From Gracilaria domingensis (taxonomy: Eukaryota > Rhodophyta > Florideophyceae > Gracilariales > Gracilariaceae), in NCBI GenBank assembly GCA_022539475.1, contig VCMS01000055.1, forward strand, positions 62,001 through 126,000: 64,000 nt of DNA, in the 5' to 3' direction. Shown here in pieces: positions 36,651 to 46,177 of the stretch (position 1 is its first letter; the number at the start of each line of letters is the position of its first letter). The notes below the pieces were generated by a model. It worked only from the letters and a program-made list of their open reading frames with translations. It ran no database searches and was not told the DNA's origin. The position numbers were made by a program, and so were the translations under genes.

Positions 36651-37238
36651 TCACGGTTGAGGAGGGGGCGGAGCACGCAACGACGACAAAAAGTGATGAT
36701 TCTCAGCAATCCACGCGATGGTAGCAGTAGGAAAAGCATCGGTACCCGGTAAAATCTCTTCCGCAAACGCAGTGGTCGAAAAGAGAGGGCTTGCAAACAA
36801 AGCGTGAACCATGGCGGCAGAAAGAGGGGCATAGACAACGTCCAACAAATCGCCAACAAATGGGAATGAAAGACTGCCAGCCCCGGCCAGATCAATGGCT
36901 AGACAAATTGCGAGCTTCTGCCAGCGTCTGACGGAGGGCGCGCCGCTATCGACTGTGGTGGCAATATGCTCGACCTGCCTGAAGACATCTTGTAACAGCT
37001 TTGTTATCGGCGGTGCGGGTTGTGTGGATTGTTGGTTGTTGGAGAGGTGGCTCGTGGCGACGGTGTTGGTGAAGATGGACGTGGCGGCCACTTCCAGGGT
37101 CTTGATGAGGAGATCATTCGTCAGACTCATGCGTGACGGTGGTGCCTGTGGCCTGCATGCCGAGCGCGAAGCGGCGACGCGGTGACGGTGGCGAAGAGGG
37201 GGCAGTGAAAATGGGGTGACAAAAGCGGTTGTGGCCAT
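36651..37238 (-). CDS. plastid-targeted membrane protein, conserved, 195 aa
   Basis: The N-terminus MATTAFVTPFSLPPLRHRHR has the early Phe and Arg/Ser/Pro-rich, acid-free composition of a primary plastid transit peptide. The mature part has a helical region, then hydrophobic LAICLAIDLAGAGSLSFPFV followed by GDLLDVVYAPLSAAMVHALF, and a conserved-looking FAEEILPGTDAFPTATIAWI. This pattern (small-residue membrane segment, GDLLD..YAP, then EEILPGTD..PT.T.AW) recalls uncharacterised chloroplast proteins of plants and algae, but I cannot name the family. Function unknown; envelope or thylakoid membrane likely. The ATG at 37238 is the first in frame. Confidence 0.6.
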   Translation of the reverse strand: MATTAFVTPFSLPPLRHRHRVAASRSACRPQAPPSRMSLTNDLLIKTLEVAATSIFTNTVATSHLSNNQQSTQPAPPITKLLQDVFRQVEHIATTVDSGAPSVRRWQKLAICLAIDLAGAGSLSFPFVGDLLDVVYAPLSAAMVHALFASPLFSTTAFAEEILPGTDAFPTATIAWIAENHHFLSSLRAPPPPQP

Positions 37239-37492
37239 TTTGTCGACGGTCAGTCTGGTGCTCTGCACGACGACGCGTGGTGGTTGCGGCTCGGGAGTGT
37301 TGCCATCGTGAACTGTGGCCTTCGCATGGATATGAGCCGGTATCTAGATAGGGCGACGGATGGGACGAAGGACCGAGGTGCTCATTTCCTTGCCGTTGGG
37401 AAAGCAGCGCGGCTCCACGACGTAACGTTCGACAATGCTGACAGTGACGTCATTCTGTAAGGAACGGCCAGAATTGTTCAATTTTACGGAAG

Positions 37493-37498
37493 AAAAAA
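37493..37498 (-). terminator. Pol III terminator (T6 on the minus strand)
   Basis: An A6 run on the plus strand, 8 bases past the 3' end of tRNA-Gln(CUG), reads as T6 in its transcript. Confidence 0.7.
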
Positions 37499-37506
37499 GA
37501 TCCGAA

Positions 37507-37578
37507 GTTCCTGCTGGGACTTGAACCCAGGCTTCAAGATTCAGAGTCTTGCGTGCTAACCAACTACACAACAGGAAC
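37507..37578 (-). tRNA. tRNA-Gln (anticodon CUG)
   Basis: On the minus strand the 72-nt sequence folds as a cloverleaf. The acceptor pairs GTTCCTG with CAGGAAC, the D arm contains GTGTAGTTGGTTAGCAC (A box), and the anticodon stem CAAGA/TCTTG encloses loop CTCTGAA with anticodon CTG. The T arm is CTGGG-TTCAAGT-CCCAG (B box). No intron and no encoded CCA. It reads CAG codons. A second glutamine tRNA (UUG) lies 4.2 kb away on the opposite strand. Confidence 0.93.
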
Positions 37579-37991
37579 TGTTTCCGGCTCAGGAGTGCTT
37601 TCCGCAGCGTATTTATACTTAATTCGAACTCAATGCAGCCGGGTTCACAGCTTTACCTCGTTTTCACCACCGGAAGTCTTCCGAAGACTTAGCAGGCGGC
37701 TTGCGGAACGGAGCGTGTAGATAATAAGTGGAGTACGAGGAAAGAACCCAGTGACGCACTCTAGGCTAGAACGAATTATACTTCAACTGAGAGCTGTGGC
37801 TCTTGTAGTTCATGGCCATAGCAGAAAGATCGTAATGTGAACCGCCGCCGTTTGAGCAGTAGCCTTACTTACAGCGGCGAGTGCGCGCTCATGAAGTAGC
37901 CAACCTCAAAAAAGCTGCCAAGCAACTTCTTCGTTTGTTCGTTCCTCTGCTCGTTCGTTCAATCTACCTTCCTCATTCTGACTTTCTCACC
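37579..37991. other. intergenic between the tRNA and the hemerythrin-like gene
   Basis: 413 bp containing the upstream flank of the tRNA and the 3' flank of the minus-strand gene. Only short frames and no repeat are visible. Confidence 0.4.
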
Positions 37992-38837
37992 TCACTCCTC
38001 AGTAAGAAAACGGATCCTGTCACCAACGAAGCGCTTCCTCCAAAATGGCACGCCCAGTCTTCGAATAGCACCAGGAACGTCCCGTTCAAAATTTTGAGCG
38101 TCTTCACTATCCGCAACCACAGGTTGTTTCAGGTCCACGGCATCCGTGAACACCACCAATGAAATGCGAGCCTGTTTGCCTGAGATGTTCTTCAGAACCG
38201 TCGAGTTGAATCGTAATTGCTCCTGTTCAGAGAACGACAATTTCACTGTTGGAACCAAGATTTGTTCAGACGCGTCGAAAAGAAGTGTTGCGTTGCGACG
38301 CAGTCTCCGTAAGCTGTGTACTATGTTTTCTAGCTCACTTTCACATGCTTTTTGATGCTGTCGAGAGCCATTGTACTCGTTTGTATCGCTCCATCTCGTA
38401 ACGCGGTCATTCAACTGTTGCGCATGTCGCTGTAATCGTCGCCGTTCGTTACTGATAATGTTCACGGCATCATCATTCAGTCCACTCTGTCCTCTACTCA
38501 TTACCCACGGCAGAAACAGCCTATGTTCCACCAGATTATGAAGCGCCCAATTATCCCGCAAGATGTACTGGAAAGCGTCGTGCATCTGGCGTCGAAGGGA
38601 CCCGGCTTGACGCGCATCTTGCACAGAACAAAGGCGCTGCCGTTTTCGTAGCGCGCTGCTTTCCAGACGTGTTAGATCGCGAATGATCCCAAGATGATGC
38701 CATCGCCACCCGTGCACACGGAAACGCGACGACTGGGCGCTGCCGCTTGATGCTGGTGTGCTGTTTGAGCGACGGAGTTTCCGAAGCTGGCATCTGAGCA
38801 GAGCATCTTGAGTGGCGATTACAGTTTCATTCAGCAT
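37992..38837 (-). CDS. hemerythrin-like (HHE) helical protein, 281 aa
   Basis: The first helix reads RFRVHGWRWHHLGIIRDLTR and a second region reads HDAFQYILRDNWALHNLVEH followed by RLFLPWV. This spacing of His and Glu residues (HH..., H..N..EHR.F.PW) resembles eukaryotic hemerythrin-like HHE four-helix bundles, which bind a di-iron centre. The third and fourth helices (SNERRRLQRHAQQLNDRVTR, then CESELENIVHSLRRLRRNA) lack an obvious HHE box, so metal binding is uncertain. The C-terminal 90 residues (ILVPTVKLSFSEQEQLRF onward) are beta-like and unrecognised. No transit peptide or membrane segment. The ATG at 38837 is the first in frame. Function unknown. Confidence 0.55.
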   Translation of the reverse strand: MLNETVIATQDALLRCQLRKLRRSNSTPASSGSAQSSRFRVHGWRWHHLGIIRDLTRLESSALRKRQRLCSVQDARQAGSLRRQMHDAFQYILRDNWALHNLVEHRLFLPWVMSRGQSGLNDDAVNIISNERRRLQRHAQQLNDRVTRWSDTNEYNGSRQHQKACESELENIVHSLRRLRRNATLLFDASEQILVPTVKLSFSEQEQLRFNSTVLKNISGKQARISLVVFTDAVDLKQPVVADSEDAQNFERDVPGAIRRLGVPFWRKRFVGDRIRFLTEE

Positions 38838-39265
38838 CGTTGCGCCCTCTCAATGGCCCCACGCAATCGGCAGAGCCGACGTGCCCTATCGACGAAGATA
38901 CCTTCACATTAATTTCTGATCTACTTCGCGCCCGACCTGCAGTATTTGCGCGTAGAGTATGTCGGTCTGTACGAGTCTACAGAAGCGGCGTGACGGTGAT
39001 AAATTATCACTGATAACATGTCTCAGCCAAACACGTATGCAACGCGTGCATGAGAAGGCCGTGATTGGACACCACCACGTTTGATCGTGCCAGCACCACC
39101 TGTGCTCCGAAGAAACGGGAACAGATATGCAAGATCTCGCCAATGCATCACAAGACCCATTCTTCGTTTTTAGCGCAAAAACACGACCAGCGAAGCTTCC
39201 ACCCGCCATCCCATGTACAACAACTGGGCCAGCGCATCCACCCCAAACTCTGTCCGATACACATC
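38838..39265. promoter_or_regulatory. divergent promoter between the HHE gene and leucyl aminopeptidase
   Basis: 428 bp between divergent starts. The aminopeptidase frame is open leftward to about 39065 but has no better start than 39266. No TATA box is evident. Confidence 0.4.
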
Positions 39266-41032
39266 ATGTCCGCCCGCCGGCGCTCAACAGCCGCCTTTGT
39301 CCAGTCCGTGCTATCTCTTCGCCACTCTTGCTTCATCCGTGCCAGTTCGCTTCCATTTTCCTCCGCCCCATCCGTCGCACACCGTCCGCTGTCTTCTCAT
39401 CGGTATAGATCCACACCGGTACGCCCCACGCGGCAATTGTGCACCAGTATGGTTTTGTCCACCGCTACAGATAAGCCGGGTGTTTTGGACACCGATCAGC
39501 ATGGTAGCGTACTTATATTTCCTCGCGATGGCCGCATTGACGTTGAGATCGGTTCATCTGTGGAGGCGTATGCTGGAGATCTGCTCGTTTTAGCGGTGTG
39601 GGCTCCCGAGGATGATGATGCCGACTTCACCCTCCCTTCATCGCTCGACAATCTCGACGCTGCAATGCTCAAAGAGCTTTCCGATCTCATCACAGACTCG
39701 GAGTTCAAGGCAAAATCTGGATCTAGTACCGAGATTCTGCGATTGGCCGGCAGTGGTGCAAAAAGAGTGGCCTTGTACGGCCTAGGAAAGAAAAGCAAGG
39801 GCACTTCTTCCGCGGCTGGAGCCGCAAAATTCGCCGTTCAGAAGGGCATGGCAATTAACAAATGCAAGTCGGTCGCAGTGTATGTGGATGAAGCTTGTCC
39901 GAAATCAGTCACTAGCGTTGCAGAGGGCGCTGTTGTCGCGTCATATGTGGACGTAAGGTATAAGAAAGAAAAGAAAGACTATGACAAGGTGCCCGCATCA
40001 GTTCAGATTGTTGGTATTGCGCAAAGTTCTGAATATCAAAAAGCTATTCAGAGGGGACGTATGATTGCTATGGGAATCATAACTACCAAGGAACTTGTTA
40101 ACGCGCCTGCAAATGTGCTCACCCCTGAAACACTGGCCGCGGCCGCCGAGCAAGTGGCGACGGAGAGCGGGCTGGATATTAAGGTGATGGGCCGTGCGGC
40201 TTGCGAAGATTTGGGTATGGGATGTTATCTCGGCGTGGGTAGAGGATCGGCCGATGAACCAAAGTTCATTCATTTGACGTACAAGCCGAGCGGCGAAGTG
40301 AAGAAAAGGTATTGCATTGTCGGAAAAGCTGTGACTTTTGACACTGGTGGTACCAATCTGAAAGTTGGGAACAGCATGATTGAACTTATGAAGTTTGATA
40401 TGGGCGGCGCTGCAGTTGCTGTGGGTGCTGCTAAGGTGATTGGAAGCTTAAAGCCAGAGGGTGTTGAGGTACATTTCATTATGCCTGCCGTTGAAAACAT
40501 GATCGGAAACAATGCGATTCATCCGGGAGATATTCTGAAGGCTGCGAATGACAAGACTGTTGAAGTGATCAACACAGACGCGGAAGGAAGATTATGCCTT
40601 GCTGATGCGATTGTTTACGCACAGAACCTGGGGGATGTGGACTGCGTGGTGGATATTGCAACGCTGACGGGGGCGATTATCGTCGCGCTTGGAAATGATG
40701 TGGCTGGCTTCTGGAGCTCGTCAGACAAACTGGCTGAGAGGCTCACAGAGAGTAGTAAGGCGGTTGGAGAACAGTTATGGAGAATGCCTTTGGTTGATGA
40801 ATATAGTGAGGGACTAAAAAGCAAGATCGCAGATCTGAGGAACATCTCGAAGAATCGCGGTGGAAGTTCTATTACTGCGGCATTGTTCTTGAAGGAGTTT
40901 GTGGACACTAAGAAGAGTGAGTGGGCGCACGTGGACATTGCCGGAACGGTTTGGAGCACTGAGAAAGGTGGGGCAACTGGATATGGGGTGAAGACTATGG
41001 TGAACTGGGTGGAGAGCGCAACGGCGGAATAA
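39266..41032 (+). CDS. LAP: leucyl aminopeptidase (M17), organelle-targeted, 588 aa
   Basis: A di-zinc M17 aminopeptidase that trims N-terminal residues from peptides. The signature NTDAEGRLCLADAI begins at residue 436. The first metal site is in VGKAVTFDTGGTNLK (from 352), where the usual Gly after Lys is Ala, and FDMGGAAVAVGA follows. The distal ELVNAPANVLTPETLAAAA is also typical. The ATG at 39266 gives MSARRRSTAAFVQSVLSLRH and a 65-residue Arg/Ser-rich, acid-free leader of plastid or mitochondrial type. An internal Met (MVLSTATDKPG) near residue 72 could start a cytosolic form. The N-terminal macro-like domain precedes the catalytic domain. No intron. Confidence 0.93.
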   Translation: MSARRRSTAAFVQSVLSLRHSCFIRASSLPFSSAPSVAHRPLSSHRYRSTPVRPTRQLCTSMVLSTATDKPGVLDTDQHGSVLIFPRDGRIDVEIGSSVEAYAGDLLVLAVWAPEDDDADFTLPSSLDNLDAAMLKELSDLITDSEFKAKSGSSTEILRLAGSGAKRVALYGLGKKSKGTSSAAGAAKFAVQKGMAINKCKSVAVYVDEACPKSVTSVAEGAVVASYVDVRYKKEKKDYDKVPASVQIVGIAQSSEYQKAIQRGRMIAMGIITTKELVNAPANVLTPETLAAAAEQVATESGLDIKVMGRAACEDLGMGCYLGVGRGSADEPKFIHLTYKPSGEVKKRYCIVGKAVTFDTGGTNLKVGNSMIELMKFDMGGAAVAVGAAKVIGSLKPEGVEVHFIMPAVENMIGNNAIHPGDILKAANDKTVEVINTDAEGRLCLADAIVYAQNLGDVDCVVDIATLTGAIIVALGNDVAGFWSSSDKLAERLTESSKAVGEQLWRMPLVDEYSEGLKSKIADLRNISKNRGGSSITAALFLKEFVDTKKSEWAHVDIAGTVWSTEKGGATGYGVKTMVNWVESATAE

Positions 41033-41119
41033 GTAAGAAGTTGTAAACAAGGTTACTTTTTTGGAGTTTAGTGCATACGGGCCGTCAAGCAAGAAGAAAC
41101 TAATAACACAGGAGAGCTC

Positions 41120-41473
41120 CTAGAAGGAATGACGTTTGGCTCGTTCCATGAGAAATTCCATAATATCCTCCTCTGCGCCAGTGGGAACAAACTGCGCGGA
41201 GGTGTCAGTGTTGGCTGGGGCGGAGCCAGGGATGGGGTTGGAGTCTGGTTTGGATGGGGCGTTGTGCTCGGCGATGGGCTTCAGGGGGTGCTTCTCTGGG
41301 AGACGAAGCGGTGATAGCGGCGGGAGCGGCTGATGGGGAAGGTGGGGCTTGGGCGAATGGGGGAGCGGGCAGGTGCTGGCGGCGATTGGAGCAGCCCGTG
41401 GCGGAATGGTCGGGGATTTGGAGGGGGAGTTTATGATTATCGTGTCGTGGTGAGTGGTTGTTGGGGACGACAT
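41120..41473 (-). CDS. small Pro-rich protein, 117 aa, hypothetical
   Basis: The ATG at 41473 begins MSSPTTTHHDTIIINSPSKS. The first 85 residues are Pro/Ser/His-rich and disordered. The last 25 are quite different: FVPTGAEEDIMEFLMERAKR ending HSF, an amphipathic acidic-then-basic helix that looks like a conserved C-terminal binding motif. I cannot name a family. It converges on the aminopeptidase (87 bp between stops). The abrupt change in composition at the C-terminus argues for a real gene. Confidence 0.45.
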   Translation of the reverse strand: MSSPTTTHHDTIIINSPSKSPTIPPRAAPIAASTCPLPHSPKPHLPHQPLPPLSPLRLPEKHPLKPIAEHNAPSKPDSNPIPGSAPANTDTSAQFVPTGAEEDIMEFLMERAKRHSF

Positions 41474-41795
41474 GTCGTGATGGGATGGGGTGGGGGAAGG
41501 TGATGGAACGGCAGAGAAAGGCGTTTGGGAAGATGGGGTTGACGGTGTTGGCCGCTGTTTTGACGAGTCGGTGCGTGTGCAAGTTGCACGTGCTGGAGTT
41601 GTTGCTTAAAAGTAAACGCTTTGGTGCATCATGCATGAGATTTTTGCAGATGTTTGCATACATCATTTCTAAGCTTAACTGTATGCTCTATGAATGGAAA
41701 ATGGTCTGCGCATTCCGATGAATCTTTTCCGCAACATCAAATTGTTTTGAAATAAATTAGGCAAAAAAGTTGCCGGTTTACCACCGAGCAAATGT
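41474..41795. other. 5' flank of the small gene and tRNA upstream region
   Basis: 322 bp with no supported feature. Confidence 0.35.
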
Positions 41796-41867
41796 GTACC
41801 TATGGTGTAGTGGTCATCACGCCAGACTTTGAATCTGGAGATCGCGAGTTCAAACCTCGCTAGGTAC
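41796..41867 (+). tRNA. tRNA-Gln (anticodon UUG)
   Basis: A 72-nt cloverleaf: the acceptor GTACCTA pairs with TAGGTAC, the D arm is GTGTAGTGGTCATCAC, and the anticodon stem CCAGA/TCTGG encloses loop CTTTGAA with anticodon TTG. The T arm is GCGAG-TTCAAAC-CTCGC. No intron and no encoded CCA. It reads CAA (and by wobble CAG). Confidence 0.95.
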
Positions 41868-42602
41868 TTTCGATTTTTTGCGTAGCAAACCGATACTTTT
41901 AGAGGTGGATGAACTTGGCCCTTGCTGCTGCGCTTCTTTTTGGGCTACAGAGATGGATAACGCCGATGTCTGCAGGATGTTCATCATCAAACATCGGAAC
42001 TGAGCATCTGAGTGAGTGAACTCGAGCAAGAACCGCAGCGCAATCGTATATTCACCATTGCCATGAGTAATTCAACCGCCAGTACGGCCAGAAGCTGTTA
42101 CCACCAGCTGCTTGCTGGGGAGGTTCTATAAACCCGTCACTAGCAGAAAAGCAGAGCGAAAGCTTAAACAGTTATGCGTAGTCGCTATCACGAAAAAACG
42201 TATGACCAAGTTCGCCTTTCTTGAGTTCATCTCTTCACTTTCTTGCCCACAACGGTGATTGTTGTCTGCAGGCAGGCTCATAAATACGTTACTCATCACT
42301 CTTCTCGTACATCGTCACGCCGTTGAGGCTAAAGTGCTTTCAAAAAGTCAAAAGTTCTGAAACTCTGCTGCCGCAGTCTATTACCTTCAAATTTAATTTC
42401 CCGCCGCCCGGTTCTACAGTAGAACTTCTACTAGCTCCTTGTCTTGCATGCAGTCCGTCCGTCATGCACCGCCACCATCAAACCGCCCAAGCGACCAATA
42501 TTTTGCTCGGTTTCTTCTCCGGAGCAAACACATATATACAGATACGAAAAACAGAACCAAGTGTTTACTACCGTCGTAGCTGCTACAGCAAGAGCACGGT
42601 TA
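41868..42602. other. intergenic past the tRNA, no gene seen
   Basis: 735 bp holding the tRNA terminator and the 3' flank of the kinase gene. Short frames only. Confidence 0.45.
41874..41879 (+). terminator. Pol III terminator (T6)
   Basis: A T6 run 7 bases past the 3' end of tRNA-Gln(UUG). Confidence 0.75.
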
Positions 42603-44027
42603 TCACATAGCGTCTCCATCTACGATCTCAACCGCCCTAGCCGCCTCCATCGAAAACTCCGCTAGCTCCGCAACTAGCGACTCTTCCACATCCTTCTCCG
42701 CTGCAGTCCGAACAAACTCCCCTTCCAAATCCGTCGCGCCCAACACCGCACCCCCATCTCCGCCGCTCCTATCCACCATCGCGGGCGCCAGTTCAAAGTG
42801 CACCTCCATACCAGGCGCCACGAACGAGAACCCCTGCCACATACTATCGTTCATCGTCGACATTGCTGCCATCTGGGTTTGCGAGCTACTCGCCGCTGCA
42901 ATGGCCATCGGCGAGCTTCTTGCTCCCAGAGACACGTTTAGCGGCGAGTGAGGCGCTGAGTAATTTGTCTTGGTTAACGATGGTGAGAAGCACGCTGTCG
43001 GCGACGACTGAGACGGGATGATTGGGGGAATTACGCTTCGGCTACGAATCGCGTCCCAATCAATCTCGGCAAACCACGGATGCTTGCGAATGGCTTCTGG
43101 GTCCGTCCAGCGCTTGGTCACGTCTTTGGTAAGAAGCTTTCTAATCAAAGACTGACATTCCGAAGTGAGATACTTTGGCAGCTTGTACTTGCATCGTACA
43201 ATGCGCTCGTGCAGACGCTTTCGACTGAGCTTTCCCTTTTCGTGAAGCGGTGAGAAAGGAGGTTGACCGCAGATACAGTCATAAATGAAAATGCCGTACG
43301 CCCAATAGTCAGCCGCCTTTCCGCAGTGTGCGTCGCGCGTGATGATTTCGGGCGCCATATAGTCTTCCGACCCGCACCAAGAGTGTGTCTGCTCGCCGTC
43401 ATCAGAAAGCTCTTTAGCGAGTCCAAAGTCAGTCAGAATGAGATGGCCCTCTCCGTCCAACAGCACGTTTTCCGGCTTAATATCTCTGTGCACAATGTCC
43501 ATGTTATGCAAAGTTTCAAGCGCTATCAACAATTCGGCTGCGTAAAACTTGGCCTGCGACTCGCTTAGCATCGCTTCGCGACGCAGATGAAACATGAGCT
43601 CTCCTCCTGACGCAAAGTCCATGACGAGGTACACTCGCTTGGAGGTTTGGAACGCAACGTGAAGGCGAATGATGAAGGGCGCATCATATTGACCGACAAG
43701 TGCCAAGATATTGCGTTCGGTATGGGCATCTTGCACAGCCTTTCGATTAATGAGAGCCTGCTTTTCCATCACTTTCATGGCGTACACGGCGGCGGTGGCC
43801 TTGTGACGAACCATGAACACCTTTCCGAATCCGCCCTTGCCAATCAAACACATTATGTGGAAAGCGTCGAGACGACGACGACCGAGCGACGGGGGGCTGG
43901 CCAACGGCTGCATGTTGAGCAAGGGCGGGGTGGATGGCGGCGGTGAAGACGCCGGAGTTATGAAGTCATTGGTGAAATCGTTAGCAGTCAAGTCAGAGCT
44001 TAACGGGGGAACAAGTTCCAAATGCAT
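42603..44027 (-). CDS. AGC-family Ser/Thr protein kinase, 474 aa
   Basis: A complete kinase domain (about 56-325): glycine loop GKGGFGKV (63-70), VAIK-type Lys85 in YAMKVMEK, catalytic loop HRDIKPEN (from 180), DFG (200-202) and an activation segment THSWCGSEDYMAPE in which Ser216 takes the PDK1-target position. The order and the APE/GxxxYxW-like features (ADYWAYGIFIYD) fit the S6K/SGK/AKT branch. The C-terminal tail contains WQGFSFV near 405, a match to the AGC hydrophobic motif F-x-x-F-S/T-F with Trp first, and a turn-motif-like SAPHSPLN. The first 50 residues are disordered. No PH or other lipid domain. The first in-frame ATG is 44027. Confidence 0.92.
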   Translation of the reverse strand: MHLELVPPLSSDLTANDFTNDFITPASSPPPSTPPLLNMQPLASPPSLGRRRLDAFHIMCLIGKGGFGKVFMVRHKATAAVYAMKVMEKQALINRKAVQDAHTERNILALVGQYDAPFIIRLHVAFQTSKRVYLVMDFASGGELMFHLRREAMLSESQAKFYAAELLIALETLHNMDIVHRDIKPENVLLDGEGHLILTDFGLAKELSDDGEQTHSWCGSEDYMAPEIITRDAHCGKAADYWAYGIFIYDCICGQPPFSPLHEKGKLSRKRLHERIVRCKYKLPKYLTSECQSLIRKLLTKDVTKRWTDPEAIRKHPWFAEIDWDAIRSRSVIPPIIPSQSSPTACFSPSLTKTNYSAPHSPLNVSLGARSSPMAIAAASSSQTQMAAMSTMNDSMWQGFSFVAPGMEVHFELAPAMVDRSGGDGGAVLGATDLEGEFVRTAAEKDVEESLVAELAEFSMEAARAVEIVDGDAM

Positions 44028-45297
44028 GCCGGCCACAGGCGCTCGACGCAAGCGGCGGATAAGCGTGGAACTGGGGGAAGGTTATGAGTTAGAAGTTGGG
44101 GTGGCACGCGATGAGCGAAGTGCAAACAAAGTAGAAAGCGCTGGCGAAGAGTCGGACCTCGACAAAGAAAAGGGGTGCGAACGACGTGGGAACTACGGCG
44201 TGAAGACGAAGACAGAAACCATTGTCATGTAGAATAACACTCCAGGGTTGACGAGAGGAACGGCACGACGGATGAGTGGGAGCGTGGTGCGGTTGAGCGC
44301 GTAGGTGGCATCGACGGCGGGCAGTGCGTCCACGCGGCGGCGCATGTCTGCAGCAGCGCCATTTTCAAAAGCTGCGGCGGCGCACACACAACTGCTCACG
44401 CGAAAAAAGATTCCCGCCGCAGCGCCGGCGCCGCGCACCGCACGTGCGCGCACCGCCGCCGGAGGCGTGATAGCCGTGACCGAGGCGTGACGGCGCTGTC
44501 CCCTTTTCGCATCTTTTCGCGGTGCGGGGCCGCCTGTGGCGCCACTTGGCGCCCCGGGTGACAGCGGCTGGGCAGGTCACGCGGGCTGTGCGTGTGGAGT
44601 TGACTTCAATGAGTGCTCCTTTGTCCTTGCTGGATGCTTTCGGCGCCTGCGCCAGCAAGGCTGCCCTCGTGTTGCTGGCGTGGCTCTTCTGGCAATGGTG
44701 TTGTAGCTTTAGCAGAGAAATCACTGTGCTGAACCTCATTCTCAAAGGCCGAATGCTATCTTAGCTCGAGCGCACGCCGCAGAGAGGGGGAATCCAGCCC
44801 ACAGCGACGTGCACCACGACTGCCGGTGGGTCGTTGTTCTAAGAGTTCGATTCGGAATATCGCGCACTTTGTTTTAATATGTTCAACATCGTCGTATGAA
44901 ATTACTTGTTTTTCTTGCTGCCAATTATTTATTGCAAATGAAGGTTTATTCAACATTTAGTATTCTTGGAGACTTCATGCCATGAATTTTTGCGAAAACT
45001 TTTGGTTTTCGGAAGCGCATTTTCATCTTCCAGCAAGTTACAAAAATTTGACAACTACACACATGTACCGCGTTCATTGGGCATGCGATACCCTTGCAAA
45101 ATGCATTCCTGGCGTAATCGTGGTGCCACCGATTTTGCGGCGTGCATGTTACAGTCGTCGGTGCTGCGCGGTTAGCTCCTGTTCTTCGGAAGGGCTGAAT
45201 CTTGCGGTTCACCTTCTCGAACCGAGTCACCAAAACTCCCCTCGTCCGCCCGTTCTTCCTTCGTTTTTTCCTCGTACTACGCAGTCAGCTCACAACC
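44028..45297. promoter_or_regulatory. long divergent region between the kinase and the MLF-like gene
   Basis: 1270 bp. GC-rich near 44300-44480, AT-richer after 44800. Several short frames are open on both strands, one plus-strand (44522-44764) with a hydrophobic stretch, but none shows family features. Confidence 0.4.
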
Positions 45298-45993
45298 ATG
45301 CCCCACCGCTACCGCCGTGCGCACGACATCTACGATGACACACAGTACGCTCCACACTCCTCCGACCGAATCCCTGTCCACCACTACCCGCCTCCCGCTC
45401 GCGAACGTCGTCGTCGTAACCGCGTGCCCGACAATCAACTCTCCGTGCAGCCGCATCACCCAATGAGCGACGCAATGGCTCGAATGGAGCAGGACTTCGC
45501 CCGAGCCTTCGAGTCGCCCTTCGGGACCAGTATGTTTGGTCCAATGACTGGAATCATGTCATCTTTTGATCGCATGTTTGACGAATTTGCTTCGGCTTCC
45601 GCTTCAGGAAATGGCACGTATTATTACGAATCGAGCACTACTACGGTTGGGCCCGATGGCCGCGTGCGCGAAGAGACCGTTCGCACCACACCTGGTGCGG
45701 ATGGAAACCCGCAGACTTCGCGTTTTGTCCGAGAGGGTGATCAGCTCCGTGATTCTGATCCTTACCAAAGATATAGGATTCAGGGCTCTCATCATCATCC
45801 CCTTGCGGATGACGTCGTCGTTGAAGAAGTGGAAGAGGATGATGACTGTCTCAATCCACGCCACCGCAACGATGGCAGAGATCGCAATGATGCTTCAGAC
45901 GAGGAACGGTATGGTTCTTATGAGCGCGATCATCGCCGGAACATCGCCACTGGCTTGGTAGACAGATTCAACAGGTGGATGTCACGCCATTGA
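45298..45993 (+). CDS. MLF-like (myeloid leukaemia factor) protein, 231 aa
   Basis: The middle part reads FDRMFDEFASASASGNGTYY, then YESSTTTVGPDGRVREETVR and TTPGADGNPQTSRFVREGD. A Phe/Met-rich helix followed by a beta-rich strand repeat of the G.YYYES.TTT.GPDGR.RE type recalls MLF1/MLF2, adaptor proteins found in animals and protists. The N-terminus is Arg/Pro/His-rich, and the C-terminus is acidic (VVEEVEEDDD) then Arg/Asp-rich. The start at 45298 follows a pyrimidine-rich leader. A DnaJ-client-binding or disordered adaptor is the main alternative. No membrane segment or signal. Confidence 0.45.
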   Translation: MPHRYRRAHDIYDDTQYAPHSSDRIPVHHYPPPARERRRRNRVPDNQLSVQPHHPMSDAMARMEQDFARAFESPFGTSMFGPMTGIMSSFDRMFDEFASASASGNGTYYYESSTTTVGPDGRVREETVRTTPGADGNPQTSRFVREGDQLRDSDPYQRYRIQGSHHHPLADDVVVEEVEEDDDCLNPRHRNDGRDRNDASDEERYGSYERDHRRNIATGLVDRFNRWMSRH

Positions 45994-46177
45994 GTCAAAT
46001 GAGTATTCGGTTACATGCCTTCATCGTTTACTCTGTCATCGGCTTGTTTGCGAGTTATACTACGCGTTTTCCCGTCACTATCTAGGTACCTCTTGCTACA
46101 TCGTCTGAAATCTTTGAATATGCTTCTGTCGAATGTGTCGTCATGTCGCGAGTGATATGTGTTGTTGAAGATGAAAA

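Noticed and set aside
44522-44764. 80-codon plus-strand frame with a hydrophobic stretch
   Set aside because: Short, no homologue recalled, and located in the kinase/MLF-like divergent region; not strong enough to call.
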